Of a DNA stretch of 64,000 nt, positions 34,998 through 44,493 are shown one piece after another. The notes under the pieces were generated by a model. It searched no databases, was not told where the DNA came from, and saw only the letters and a list, made by a program, of their open reading frames with translations. Both the position numbers and the translations under genes were made by a program. The stretch spans positions 1-64,000 of the forward strand of contig CASIAB010000001.1 in the NCBI GenBank assembly GCA_949372635.1, read 5' to 3'. The first letter of the stretch is position 1, and the number at the start of each line of letters is the position of its first letter. Source of the stretch: an uncultured Pseudomonadales bacterium. GTDB taxonomy: Bacteria; Pseudomonadota; Gammaproteobacteria; Pseudomonadales; Pseudohongiellaceae.

Positions 34998-36728
34998 ATG
35001 ACCAAGCATACTAAAACTACTCGCAACTCTCGCAAGTTCTCTCGACGAAAATTCATCGGCACAAGCAGCGCACTAGCAGCAGTCGGCATTGGGCTTCCCA
35101 CTCAGTCTGCATTGGCCGCCGCTGCACCAGCGCCTCTGCAATTAGCGGCTCCTGACTATGTCGTGTTAAATGCACGTGTACTCACGGTGGATAGCAATCA
35201 ACCCTCAGCCGAAGCATTCGCCGTGAAAGGCGATCGCTTTACTGCAGTAGGCTCAAGTGCAGACATCAGAAATCTGGCCACGTCGAGAACAGAGATTATC
35301 GATGCGCAGGGTATGACTGTCACGCCTGGATTTATAGACGCGCACACCCATGCCTCGGGCGCGGGCGTGAACGAATTAGTGCAGGTCAATGTCGATATGC
35401 GTTCCATCGCCGAAATAAAGGACGCACTGCGACAACGTGCAGATACAACCCCCGACGGTGAGTGGGTAAGAGGTTTCAAATATGACGATACTAAACTCGC
35501 AGAAGGTCGCCCGCTAAACCGATTCGACATTGACGAGGTAGCTCCAAACAATCCAGTGGTGGTCGGTCATCGTGGCGGCCACACAGGTGTCTATAACAGT
35601 ATGGCTCTGGCGCTAGCTGGCATTAGTGCTGAGACTCCCGACCCTGATGATGGTCGCTTCTACAGAGATTCCAATGGTGTACTCACGGGGCTCGTAGCGG
35701 AACGAGCCCGCGACGTTTTCAGAGGAATGATTCCTTCCACTTCCACCAGAGAGCAGCGCCGTGATGGCGTTAAGCTGATTTCTGAATTGATGACCAAAGC
35801 CGGCCTAACCTCGGTGCAACAAACTGGCGGGTCTCGCAACGATATGATCGCGTTTCAGGATGCCCGCGACGAAGGCGACATGCGTTTCCGAGTGTGCCTA
35901 TTCCCGCGCGGCCAGCTCTTCGAGGACTTAGTCAACGCGGGCGTGCGCACCGGATTCGGTGACGAAGTGTTTCGCATAGGTGCGGTCAAATTTATGGCAG
36001 ACGGTTCCGCATCGGAGCGTACCATGCGCATGAGCACTCCGTATGTGGGTCGCCCAGATGACTACGGTATTCTCACCATGTCGCAACAAGAAATCCATGA
36101 GGCGGTTGAGAACGCACATCGTAATGGTTTTCAGATCGGCATACATGCCAATGGCGACGTCACCATAGAAATGGTGTTGAATGCCTACGAGAGAGTGCAG
36201 TCGCTGTGGCCTCGATCAGATGCGAGGCATCGCATCGAACACTGCTCATTAGTGAACCCTTCCATTTTGCGGCGCATTAAGGCTGCGGGCGTCATTCCGG
36301 CACCGTTCTATACCTATGTGCATTACCACGGCAACAAATGGGTGGAGTATGGACAGGACAAGATGGCTTGGATGTTTGCGCACAAGTCATTTCTGGACTA
36401 TGACATTCCAGTCGCCCCTGCCTCGGACTACACGCCCGGGCCCTATGAGCCCCTGATGGCATTGCAGAGTATGGTGACCCGAAAAGATTTCGACGGCCGC
36501 GTGTGGGGGCCGAATCAGCGAATCACACTAGATCAAGCTCTGAAAATTTGCACAATGAATGGCGCCTTCGCATCTTTCGAAGAGAATATTAAGGGCAGCA
36601 TCACCGCCGGCAAGCTAGCCGACTTTGTAATTTTAGCTGACAACCCGCACGACGTTGACGCCGACACTATCAAGAACATAGAGATTGTTAGGACCGTAGT
36701 GGGTGGCTCTACCATGCACGGCGCTTAA
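34998..36728 (+). CDS. Tat-exported amidohydrolase (YtcJ-like, amidohydrolase 3 family)
   Basis: I choose ATG 34998 because GGGAG lies five bases before it; a TTG at 34986 is in frame. The 576-aa protein has a Tat signal (FSRRKFIGTSSALAAVG), the metal motif FIDAHTHASG (HxH), NPVVVGHRGGHTG, IHANGDVTIEMVL, HRIEHCSLV and the final APASDYTPGPYEPL Asp region, then AGKLADFVILADNP, as in YtcJ-type N-substituted amide or imidazolone-like hydrolases. It is exported folded. It is divergent from the MarR-GNAT gene. Confidence 0.9.
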   Translation: MTKHTKTTRNSRKFSRRKFIGTSSALAAVGIGLPTQSALAAAAPAPLQLAAPDYVVLNARVLTVDSNQPSAEAFAVKGDRFTAVGSSADIRNLATSRTEIIDAQGMTVTPGFIDAHTHASGAGVNELVQVNVDMRSIAEIKDALRQRADTTPDGEWVRGFKYDDTKLAEGRPLNRFDIDEVAPNNPVVVGHRGGHTGVYNSMALALAGISAETPDPDDGRFYRDSNGVLTGLVAERARDVFRGMIPSTSTREQRRDGVKLISELMTKAGLTSVQQTGGSRNDMIAFQDARDEGDMRFRVCLFPRGQLFEDLVNAGVRTGFGDEVFRIGAVKFMADGSASERTMRMSTPYVGRPDDYGILTMSQQEIHEAVENAHRNGFQIGIHANGDVTIEMVLNAYERVQSLWPRSDARHRIEHCSLVNPSILRRIKAAGVIPAPFYTYVHYHGNKWVEYGQDKMAWMFAHKSFLDYDIPVAPASDYTPGPYEPLMALQSMVTRKDFDGRVWGPNQRITLDQALKICTMNGAFASFEENIKGSITAGKLADFVILADNPHDVDADTIKNIEIVRTVVGGSTMHGA

Positions 36729-37184
36729 GTTTATCGTTTAGACTCGATCTAGAAAGAGCAACACAAAGCAATAGCGAACTAGTGTAGCAAAATCTTACTA
36801 TGAAACGATCTGCAAAATCCTGCAGGTCGTTCTTAAAAACCATCTCGATGTCACCGCTAATCCTTTTCGCTAGACTATTTGCGACTCTGTTTCACACCGT
36901 ATTGAACGCCATGATCAAAGTGAGTGGCGACAGGCTCATCATTATGCGCGTAACTACGACGATCTCGGTTCTGGCTTTACCGATTCTTTTCTTTCTGCCC
37001 TTACCAACACCTTAGAGTTAGTCCTACTCAGTTTTATCCACCTGCGTGAATACCTTATTAAATGTTGGTACTTGTCAGGGCATATGACATCCGTGACTTC
37101 GCTCAGGTTTATCCGCTCCCCCGCGAATCGGCGCCTCTAGCTCGGTGAAGATCAGACTAGGTGAACTGATACTTGCCGCTTCTC
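36729..37184. other. Intergenic region with one weak small ORF
   Basis: A frame at 36800-37015 could encode a 71-aa protein with two hydrophobic segments (SPLILFARLFATLFHTVLNA and VLALPILFFLPLP), but no ribosome binding site precedes it and I recognise no family. I would not call it a gene with confidence. The remainder shows nothing. Confidence 0.35.
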
Positions 37185-37832
37185 TCAAATCACGTAAAGA
37201 TATACTGCGAGAAAATGACAGACGCTACCTACCATTGTAAATATATGAAAGATGGCGTGATTGAGTGGGATTTTTCGGATCGAATAAAGTACCGCGCCTA
37301 GCGTATAGGCTAGGCCACCCGCTACCAACCAACGCATCCCCATGAAAGGCATTTTTGCTATCAGCGGGACTATGGCAAACACGATCAGCCAACCCATAAA
37401 CAAGTACATCAGTGTAGACAGCAAGCGATAGCGGCCGGTAAAGGATATCTTCAGGGTGATGCCTACAATAGCCATTCCCCAGGCAATGCCGAAAATAATC
37501 CAGCCGATGGGGCCTTGCAAGACGATCAGCGCAAAGGGGGTGTAAGTGCCTGCGATCAGAAGATAGATACTGGCATGGTCCATGATGCGCAATCGACTGC
37601 GCCGTAGCGGCGAGCGGCTGCTATGGTAGATCGTGGAAGCAGCGTAGGTAATTATCAGGCTGCAACCAAAAATCGTAACACTCACGATCGTCAGTATGTC
37701 GCCACCGGGCATTGAGTGAAGCAGTAATGCCACTAAAGCAATAATACTCAGGGCGAAGCCCAGAGCATGGGATGATACGTTAAGGGTTTCCTCAAGGGCG
37801 CTGTACTGTGAAATGCTTGTGTTGGATACCAT
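37185..37832 (-). CDS. Hemolysin III family membrane protein (YqfA/TrhA-like)
   Basis: This 215-aa protein has seven membrane segments and the PAQR/hemolysin III signature: SSHALGFALSIIALV in the first helix, TIYHSS in the second, MDHASIYLLIAGTYTPFA and the C-terminal HAIFHIFTMVGSVCHF with the His pair that binds zinc in the superfamily. Bacterial members affect membrane lipid homeostasis; haemolytic activity is not general. Transcribed alone. Confidence 0.93.
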   Translation of the reverse strand: MVSNTSISQYSALEETLNVSSHALGFALSIIALVALLLHSMPGGDILTIVSVTIFGCSLIITYAASTIYHSSRSPLRRSRLRIMDHASIYLLIAGTYTPFALIVLQGPIGWIIFGIAWGMAIVGITLKISFTGRYRLLSTLMYLFMGWLIVFAIVPLIAKMPFMGMRWLVAGGLAYTLGAVLYSIRKIPLNHAIFHIFTMVGSVCHFLAVYLYVI

Positions 37833-38367
37833 GATTGGCAGTATGGCCGTAACTATTGGAGCTTGCCAGCCCCCTCCCTAAATTGACAGTGAATAATTTT
37901 ACCCCACTTGGTTCCAGCTCTCTCGAGTCGGAGGTCTTGGGGAATACTTCAGCCTGCGCCAGATCGTTAGAACTCAATCTTATCGCGGATGGAATCGAAC
38001 GTTGGTCCTAAACCATCATGGACACGTGCACTACCGTGCCAAACAGCTAAAGCTGGATTGTCAGCAGTAACTGTCTTTTTAACAATTTCGCTTAGAAACT
38101 CTTATATAATTTGGTCTCCATAACCATGCGAGGATTCTAACGGCTATTCTCCTCGCCGTAGAGTGATTTTCAGAAAAAATAAGCCTTTTCTGATTCTTAT
38201 GAATAGTTAAACTCGTCAAGTAGACAAAATTTGCAACGCGGCTTCCCATTTTTTTGTTAATCTATGGTGCATAACACAATATCAATGTCTGGAGCAGATT
38301 CTCCTTTCAGCGAATATCAAGCTAATCAAGTGGACGGCACCTAGACGTTCCGGCGGGACAGATAAAA
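37833..38367. other. Upstream region of glmS, no gene seen
   Basis: About 535 bases between the hemolysin III gene and glmS. No open frame of note and no glmS ribozyme core that I can recognise. A TATAAT box at about 38104-38109 is a possible -10 but has no good -35 partner. Confidence 0.45.
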
Positions 38368-40203
38368 ATGTGTGGAATAGTGGGCGCAATTGCGGAACGG
38401 GAAGTTAGTCAAATCTTACTCGAAGGTCTGAAGCGACTGGAGTACCGAGGCTATGATTCAGCTGGAATAGCTCTTTTAAACGAGCCTCAGGAGAAAGTAG
38501 AAACCCTAAAAAGCGCCGGGAAAGTTGATGTGCTGGTACAAACTGCTAAGAAAAAACCGCTTCGAGGTCATGTTGGAATTGCCCATACGCGCTGGGCAAC
38601 TCACGGCAAACCAACAAAGATCAATGCTCATCCTCACTGCAGTGATAAGCAAATCACGGTAGTTCATAATGGCATAATAGAAAACTATGAGCGTCTACGA
38701 GCAATACTAGTCGCGAAGGGCTACAAGTTTGTCAGTCAAACTGACAGCGAGACCATAGTCCATTTAATCCATTTTGAAAGAAAAGGAGGCAAAGTATCTT
38801 TACTTTCTGCAGTACAAAAGGCGGTAAAACAATTTGATGGAGCCTATGGCATTTGTGTTGCAGATGCCTCTGAGCCCGACAAGCTAATTGTAGCTCGTTC
38901 CGGGAGCCCAATTGTTATAGGGGTAGGTATAGGAGAAAATTTTGTCGCCTCAGACCCTCTCGCGCTTGGTCAGGTGACCGATCGATTTATCTATCTGGAG
39001 GAAGGTGACATTGCTCAAGTCACTCTACATGATATTGATATATGGAACGGTAAACGCAAGGTTAAACGCCCTGTGAGTATGGTTAAAAGCAGTCGTAACG
39101 ATACGGTCAAGGGAAAGTATCGGCACTACATGCTGAAGGAAATTTATGAACAGCCCCAAGTTATTCGAGATACTCTTGATGGCAGGATCGCTGGAAACAA
39201 AGTATTGGAGAACGTATTCGGAGTAAAAGCTCCCGCTGTTTTCGACAAGGTTAAGCACGTGCAAATAGTGGCATGTGGCACTAGCTTTCATGCTGGACAT
39301 GTAGCCAAATATTGGTTCGAATCGGTTGCACGAATCCCTTGCTCGGTGGATATTGCGAGCGACTACCGTTATCGCGATATCATCGTCCCCGAAGGCACTT
39401 TGTTTGTAACTGTTTCTCAATCTGGGGAAACTGCTGACACACTAGCCGCATTAAGGTTTGCTAAGAAGCTCTCCTATGTTGGCCACCTCGCCATATGCAA
39501 TGTAGCAACAAGCTCCCTGATAAGAGAATCAGACTTCGGCATTCTTACTATGGCCGGACAGGAAATTGGTGTAGCTTCGACTAAAGCCTTCACTGCCCAG
39601 CTAACTTTGTTGCTCATCCTAACTATCGTTTTAGCGAGACGTACAGGGCTCAAGCCCACGGCCGAAGCTGATTTGGTGAGAAAACTGAATGGACTACCAA
39701 CATTGATAAAGTCTGTTCTTAAACTCGATAAAGAGATCAAAAAATTATCACGTCAATTTTCAGATAAACACAATTGCCTATTTCTCGGTCGCGGTATTCA
39801 GTACCCAATCGCGAAAGAGGGTGCACTAAAACTAAAGGAAATCTCCTATATACATGCCGAAGCTTATCCATCGGGAGAGCTAAAGCACGGTCCTCTCGCA
39901 TTAGTAGATGAAAATATGCCGGTAATCGCTGTCGCGCCAAATGATGATCTAATTGAAAAGCTGCGGGCAAATCTGGCTGAGGTCAGCGCCAGAGGTGGAA
40001 AGCTCTATGTTTTCGCTGATGAAAGCGTTCACTTCCAAGGCGATAAAAACTGCAAGGTTATTCACGTTCCCAAATCGCCGAACATCCTCAACCCTATTGC
40101 TTTCACCATTCCACTGCAGTTGCTGTCGTATTACGTTGCCGTAGTCAAGGGCACTGATGTTGACCAGCCGCGCAATTTAGCTAAGTCCGTGACGGTGGAG
40201 TAA
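38368..40203 (+). CDS. glmS: Glutamine--fructose-6-phosphate aminotransferase
   Basis: This 611-aa enzyme makes glucosamine-6-phosphate, the first step to UDP-GlcNAc for peptidoglycan and lipopolysaccharide. Cys2 (MCGIVGAIAE) is the glutaminase nucleophile; RLEYRGYDSAG, HTRWATHGKP and the two SIS domains (VACGTSFHAGHVAKYW, SQSGETADTLAALR, AEAYPSGELKHGPLAL) are all present. The C-terminus reads NLAKSVTVE, the universal GlmS ending, whose DNA is the recognition region for Tn7-type insertion. An AT-rich cassette starts immediately downstream. Confidence 0.98.
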   Translation: MCGIVGAIAEREVSQILLEGLKRLEYRGYDSAGIALLNEPQEKVETLKSAGKVDVLVQTAKKKPLRGHVGIAHTRWATHGKPTKINAHPHCSDKQITVVHNGIIENYERLRAILVAKGYKFVSQTDSETIVHLIHFERKGGKVSLLSAVQKAVKQFDGAYGICVADASEPDKLIVARSGSPIVIGVGIGENFVASDPLALGQVTDRFIYLEEGDIAQVTLHDIDIWNGKRKVKRPVSMVKSSRNDTVKGKYRHYMLKEIYEQPQVIRDTLDGRIAGNKVLENVFGVKAPAVFDKVKHVQIVACGTSFHAGHVAKYWFESVARIPCSVDIASDYRYRDIIVPEGTLFVTVSQSGETADTLAALRFAKKLSYVGHLAICNVATSSLIRESDFGILTMAGQEIGVASTKAFTAQLTLLLILTIVLARRTGLKPTAEADLVRKLNGLPTLIKSVLKLDKEIKKLSRQFSDKHNCLFLGRGIQYPIAKEGALKLKEISYIHAEAYPSGELKHGPLALVDENMPVIAVAPNDDLIEKLRANLAEVSARGGKLYVFADESVHFQGDKNCKVIHVPKSPNILNPIAFTIPLQLLSYYVAVVKGTDVDQPRNLAKSVTVE

Positions 40204-40204
40204 T

Positions 40205-40803
40205 TTTAAACAGTGAATTAGAATTATAGAAATATATATCTTTAGACTTTGCTCACTATTCTTTTTCTAGTTTTGTTCAGGAATACCAATTCTAAGTTTT
40301 ATATTTTGTGTAGTAGGTCCTGCAATCGCAAATTTTGCTTGATCAAAAGTTGGTGGCGACATTCTGCCCATCACATTATTAGAAAACCCATATTGCTCTT
40401 TTGGGATGCCTAAAAAATTTTTATCAAGTTTTTGATTTCCATTAAAATCAACATAAAGAGTGAAAGCATATTCTCCATGCGGCAACATACTATTGATTTC
40501 AGAGTTCTGCAGATTTATTTTTTTTACCGAGGCAATACATGACTCTTCTACAGATTCATTTTCAACTGTTCCCCTAAATCCTGCCTCATCTTTGCATATG
40601 CTTAAATACAAAAATCCAGGTTTTTTTAGATTTAAAATATTTATTTTAAGTTTGCTTCTTCAGCATTAGACTTAGGGACTAGTACTAAAAAACTCAAAAT
40701 AAGAGGCGTTACCCAAAAGAATCTTCTGTAATCTGATACGAGTTTTTTCATAATGTTGACACTTTATTATAATAAAAGTGGAAAATCTAATTCACTGTTT
40801 AAA
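40205..40803. repeat. AT-rich cassette bounded by 18-bp perfect inverted repeats downstream of glmS
   Basis: TTTAAACAGTGAATTAGA at 40205-40222, one base after the glmS stop codon, is repeated in exact inverted orientation at 40786-40803. The interval contains only the broken DUF2141 gene and is far more AT-rich than the neighbours. Just beyond the right repeat, at 40809-40826, lies a second copy of the last six glmS codons. This suggests insertion at the 3' end of glmS; no transposase or integrase is present. Confidence 0.6.
40267..40751 (-). pseudogene. DUF2141 exported protein gene with a 1-base frameshift
   Basis: The ATG at 40751 opens a frame with a clear Sec signal (MKKLVSDYRRFFWVTPLILS through VPKSNA) that ends at TAA after EEANLK. 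The next frame continues seamlessly as INILNLKKPGFLYLSICKDEAGF and runs to 40267, with the DUF2141 motifs YVDFNGNQKLDKNFLGIPKE, YGFSNNVMG and APPTFDQAKF-like PPTFDQAKFA. One missing A in an A4 run near 40645 accounts for the shift. The length of 485 bases is one short of a multiple of three. Function of DUF2141 is unknown; a real frameshift is more likely than programmed slippage on so short a run. Confidence 0.75.
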
Positions 40804-40808
40804 CTTAA

Positions 40809-40826
40809 TCAGTGACAGTGGAATAG
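40809..40826 (+). repeat. Second copy of the last six glmS codons
   Basis: TCA GTG ACA GTG GAA TAG encodes SVTVE-stop, the same as the true glmS end (TCC GTG ACG GTG GAG TAA). The four differences are all at third positions, and the TTTT after the stop also matches. It lies six bases after the right inverted repeat, as expected for a remnant of an original or foreign glmS 3' end. Confidence 0.55.
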
Positions 40827-41006
40827 TTTTCGTAACTCTAACATTCTCAATTGTACGATCAGATACGAAGTCAGTATTATTTGAAAGAACTTCAAAGCAC
40901 TGAACTTAGGTGCGAAGAGAGAATCGACGCTTGAAATAATTCAAGAGCTTCATAAAAGGACATCAACGTTCAAACATTGAGTTAGGCACTAACGTCTCTA
41001 ACTCAA

Positions 41007-41924
41007 TCAGAGATAGCGGTCTGCAAGCTCTATCCAGATTGGTATCACGAAGAACGCCGCAAGAGTTTGCACGGTAATTATGTTCGCCATAAGGCTCTCG
41101 TTACCACCGAGTTGTCTGGCGAGGATATAGGCCGAGGGTGGTGCGGGCAGGGCTGTAAGCAGTAACAAGATTACCGCTACCAAATTTGGTGTCTCAAATA
41201 GCAGGCAAGCGGCCAGCACCAAACCGGGGAGCACAGCAAGCTTATTGATCACTGCCACCAACAACTGCCAACTCTGCTCGCCCAAGGCAACGAAACTTAT
41301 TCCTGCTCCCACTGCGAGAAGCCCTATAGGTAGTGCAGGCTGACTAAGTATTTCCAGCACGGATTCGGCAAGAGACGGGATATCGAAGCTTGCGTAGCTG
41401 ATAGCTATGCCCGCGAGGCACGCCAACACTAGAGGATTCGTCACTACCGAATTGATGACACGACTAAGTCTCTTAGTGCCACCTTCGCCACCTCCGCTCA
41501 ACGAGACCACGCACAAAACGTTTACGAGAGGTATATAGACAGCAAGACATAGCGCCGCAGTTATCAAACCGCGGTCGTCATAGAGAACATCTATACAGGC
41601 CAGCCCGATATATGTATTGAATCGAATGCTGCCTTGATAGACTGAACTCAGGGAGGCCGAGTCACTGCTGACGAGTTTACGTAAGGACAATATGAGCACA
41701 GTTATAACGAACAGCGCTAGCCCGATGACTTTGCCGATATCGCCTATGTCTTCCCAATCAAAATTTGAAGCCGACAGGCGTAAAACCAGCAAGGCCGGAA
41801 AGAACACATAGTAGGTGAGTCGTTCCAATTCCGACCACACGACCTGACTAGATACCGGTGTGCGACTGATCAAGAAACCCAGAAGGATAATGGAAAAAAT
41901 GGGTGTTAGTGCGCTTAAAATCAT
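41007..41924 (-). CDS. AEC family transporter
   Basis: This 305-aa membrane protein has about ten hydrophobic segments and the auxin-efflux-carrier family layout: LTPIFSIILLGFLISR in the first helix, a central loop (SLSGGGEGGTKRLSRV), VVTNPLVLACLAGIA and the C-terminal LTALPAPPSAYILARQLGG followed by a final helix. Members export malate or other organic acids. The gene is transcribed alone. Confidence 0.9.
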   Translation of the reverse strand: MILSALTPIFSIILLGFLISRTPVSSQVVWSELERLTYYVFFPALLVLRLSASNFDWEDIGDIGKVIGLALFVITVLILSLRKLVSSDSASLSSVYQGSIRFNTYIGLACIDVLYDDRGLITAALCLAVYIPLVNVLCVVSLSGGGEGGTKRLSRVINSVVTNPLVLACLAGIAISYASFDIPSLAESVLEILSQPALPIGLLAVGAGISFVALGEQSWQLLVAVINKLAVLPGLVLAACLLFETPNLVAVILLLLTALPAPPSAYILARQLGGNESLMANIITVQTLAAFFVIPIWIELADRYL

Positions 41925-42029
41925 GGCGGCATATTAGCGTCACCTGACTCGCAATACCACTCTCTTCTTTTTACTATAAACTCTCGTGAGTGGCGAGTGG
42001 CTTGACAAAATTTAGAGCCTCAGAGATAC

Positions 42030-42190
42030 TTCCGTCACGTCTAAGAAAGGCCTATCTACCAAGGCCAACAAAAACGCCTCAATCGAAAAACTAATTAGTG
42101 CAGCCACAGAATCGAGATTTCTTCTGGCTCGCTAACCTATTCCTACTTTAAAACTAGAGCTGGCAAAAGAACTGAAACCAACAATCTAAT
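42030..42190 (+). pseudogene. Possible remnant of a TetR-type regulator
   Basis: One frame reads SKKGLSTKANKNASIEKLISAATE, resembling the start of a TetR DNA-binding domain, and the adjacent frame continues with IEISSGSLTYSYFKTRAG, resembling the recognition helix (typically VSRGSLYYYFKSK). The stretch between the two halves and the whole ligand domain are missing. It lies directly upstream of the LysE gene, a common position for its regulator. The similarity is short, so this remains weak. Confidence 0.3.
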
Positions 42191-42203
42191 TTGAAGCATC
42201 ACT

Positions 42204-42815
42204 ATGGAATATCTAGCAATCATCGCCTTCTCCATCACCGCTTGTGTGACACCAGGCCCTAATAACGCCATGATAATGGCGTCGGGATTGAATTATGGAA
42301 TCAGCCGCAGCATGCCGCATTATCTAGGCATTGTTCTTGGGTTTCCGACCATGGTACTCGCCGTAGGACTTGGCATCGCACAGTTATTCGAGGTGTACCC
42401 AACGATGCATCTAGTCTTGAAGATTGCTGGTGCCGTCTATCTCAGCTACCTGGCCTACAAAATTGCTACAGCGCCCGTGTCAGAATCTAACGAAGCTAAG
42501 GGTAAGCCGTTCACATTTATTCAGGCCGCCGCATTTCAATGGGTAAATCCGAAGGCCTGGGTGTTGGCGGTAGGAGCCACCGTCACCTATACGACTCTCG
42601 GCGAAGGCTATGTGTTGCAAGTAATCACGATCGGGTTAATATTCCTGGTCTTCGGTGCACCCTGCATCATGCTCTGGCTTTGGGGCGGCGCCTCGCTTAA
42701 GACACTCATGCGAAGCCCCAACACTGTGCGTATCTTCAACATCAGCATGGCAATTCTACTCGTTGGTTCTTTGGTGCCCGTATTCATCGAGCTCTATCAA
42801 CAAGTCAGTATCTGA
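42204..42815 (+). CDS. LysE family amino acid exporter
   Basis: This 203-aa inner-membrane protein has six hydrophobic segments and the family motif TPGPNNAMIMASGLNYG after the first, then GFPTMVLAVGLG, LKIAGAVYLSYLAYKIA and FQWVNPKAWVLAVGA. LysE/RhtB proteins export amino acids or related solutes. A TetR-like remnant precedes it, and the YciI gene follows on the same strand after 87 bases. Confidence 0.92.
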   Translation: MEYLAIIAFSITACVTPGPNNAMIMASGLNYGISRSMPHYLGIVLGFPTMVLAVGLGIAQLFEVYPTMHLVLKIAGAVYLSYLAYKIATAPVSESNEAKGKPFTFIQAAAFQWVNPKAWVLAVGATVTYTTLGEGYVLQVITIGLIFLVFGAPCIMLWLWGGASLKTLMRSPNTVRIFNISMAILLVGSLVPVFIELYQQVSI

Positions 42816-42902
42816 GCCAATTACCTGAGCCGATTAAGAGATACTGCGTATTTTGATCGCATCGTGAGATAATCTCGGCACTACAAACAAGGATAAAATA
42901 TT

Positions 42903-43190
42903 ATGCAATTTTTGGTTACCGCCTATGACGGTAAAGATGACGGTGCGCTGGATAGACGAATGTCTGTGCGTGAGCCACACATCAAAGGAGCCAATGAGCT
43001 CAAGGAAGCAGGACACTTGATAGCTGGAGGTGCAATTCTCGACGAAGCAGAGCAGATGATTGGTTCGACGATGTTTGTGGAGTTCGACTCAAAAGCTGAC
43101 CTAGACCAGTGGCTAGCTAGCGATCCCTATGTAACCGGAAACGTCTGGCAGGAAATTAGCGTCCTGCCTATTCGCTTGGCAGTCAAATAA
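42903..43190 (+). CDS. YciI family protein
   Basis: This 95-aa cytoplasmic protein fits the YciI-like ferredoxin-fold family: QFLVTAYDGKD start, the catalytic-type His in REPHIKGANELKEAG, a GGAILDEAEQMIGS turn and a DQWLASDPYVTGNVW segment with the conserved DPY. AAGGA lies nine bases upstream of the ATG. Function is generally unclear for the family. Confidence 0.92.
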   Translation: MQFLVTAYDGKDDGALDRRMSVREPHIKGANELKEAGHLIAGGAILDEAEQMIGSTMFVEFDSKADLDQWLASDPYVTGNVWQEISVLPIRLAVK

Positions 43191-43191
43191 C

Positions 43192-44493
43192 TTATTCTCC
43201 GGGCTGGAGCCGCTCAAGCTTGAGACCAATTGCCGTATTGGGGCCGAAGCCTTTCCAATAGGTGTGGTCATCGTTCTGCTGGCCACGAGTCACCGAATAG
43301 ACGGCATCGGCGCCATCAGGGATGACATCAAGATAAGATTCTCGACCTTCGATCTGCTTGAGATAGTGATCGAAATAGACCGTAGCAAAATGGTCCATGA
43401 TGTTATTCATGCGCGTGTTGTCCCAAACAGGGTCGGTGTAGTGACTCGAAGCTGTTGTATCTTCGGCGTTCAGTAATTCAACAGGCACTGGATAGGGCGC
43501 CCCAGCATTGTGACCTGCATTTTTGTACGTTAGCAGATAGCGATCGCTGTTTACTGCACCATCAAAGATTGCCCGAACCCCCGTCTCGTAACCCGCAACA
43601 GTATCGTTGTCACCAGCTAGATAGAAAGTAGGGACATCGATGCCGGCAAGATCTTCGGAACGCCAAAATCCGGAAGCCATACCCCAGGGTGCGATTGCAA
43701 AACCTACCTTGATGCGAGGGTCTAGATTAGATCGGTAATCCGGGTTTCCAGTTGCATGCTGATAGAGAAGCTCATTCGGAGGTGCTAATAGCGAGCCAAC
43801 AATTTCATCGCTGTATCCGCCACCTAGATTATTCACCAAGCCGTATCCGCCCATGGAATAACCGACAATACCTGTAGTCTGAGCATCCAGCAGCCCATCG
43901 AGGAAGCTACCGGAATCATTCGAAAGATTGTCTAGGGTATCGAGCACGAAGCGCTGATCAAGAGGACGATTGTAAAGAGTACTCTGAAAAGCCTGCTGGT
44001 CATCGTAGGTGCTATCGGTGTGATCTATAGAGGCCACAACGTAGCCCTTGCTAGCAAGATTTTCACCGAGGTGACTGATTAAGAAGCGATTGCCAGGGTA
44101 ACCGTGAGAGATAATAACCAAAGGATAGCGTACATCGGCAATGTTGGGCTCGGCATCTCGAACCGCTGATCCGACAAGAGTTGCAGTGATAGCTGGATTG
44201 CGAGTTATCGCCTGATACTCACCGCCTGGCTCTTGGCCTGTCGCTAGTTCGGCTGGATACCATATCTCAACCGTAAGGCTTCTATCGTAGATAGCATTCT
44301 CGCCGCCGCGATCTGTATTCAAGATATCGATTCTATCAGGGTCGACAAACTCCAACGTCCGAACACCAATATCGTAGTCACCGAAGCTCGCTAATTCTGG
44401 CGCATCGGGTCTTACTGTGTCGATTCGATTATCTTGCGCAAAGCTTATGAAGGAGGAGAAAATTAAAAATACGACCGTGCTAAATCGACCCAT
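43192..44493 (-). CDS. Exported alpha/beta hydrolase (dienelactone hydrolase/PAF-acetylhydrolase-like)
   Basis: This 433-aa protein has a Sec signal (FLIFSSFISFAQ). The nucleophile elbow is GYSMGG (211-216, Ser213), preceded by the oxyanion segment VIISHGYPGNR (His130) and followed by an Asp in YLAGDNDTV and a His in YKNAGHNAGAP, giving a full triad. The N-terminal part YDRSLTVEIWYPAE is typical of the dienelactone-hydrolase/PAF-acetylhydrolase-like branch. The substrate is unknown. The stop is directly adjacent to the convergent YciI gene. Confidence 0.88.
   Translation of the reverse strand: MGRFSTVVFLIFSSFISFAQDNRIDTVRPDAPELASFGDYDIGVRTLEFVDPDRIDILNTDRGGENAIYDRSLTVEIWYPAELATGQEPGGEYQAITRNPAITATLVGSAVRDAEPNIADVRYPLVIISHGYPGNRFLISHLGENLASKGYVVASIDHTDSTYDDQQAFQSTLYNRPLDQRFVLDTLDNLSNDSGSFLDGLLDAQTTGIVGYSMGGYGLVNNLGGGYSDEIVGSLLAPPNELLYQHATGNPDYRSNLDPRIKVGFAIAPWGMASGFWRSEDLAGIDVPTFYLAGDNDTVAGYETGVRAIFDGAVNSDRYLLTYKNAGHNAGAPYPVPVELLNAEDTTASSHYTDPVWDNTRMNNIMDHFATVYFDHYLKQIEGRESYLDVIPDGADAVYSVTRGQQNDDHTYWKGFGPNTAIGLKLERLQPGE

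Noticed and set aside
36800-37015. 71-aa hydrophobic frame after the YtcJ-like gene
   Set aside because: No ribosome binding site and no recognisable family; kept only as a note in the intergenic entry.
38100-38367. glmS ribozyme or riboswitch upstream of glmS
   Set aside because: No core pattern of that ribozyme is visible, and it is a feature of Gram-positive bacteria, not of Gammaproteobacteria.
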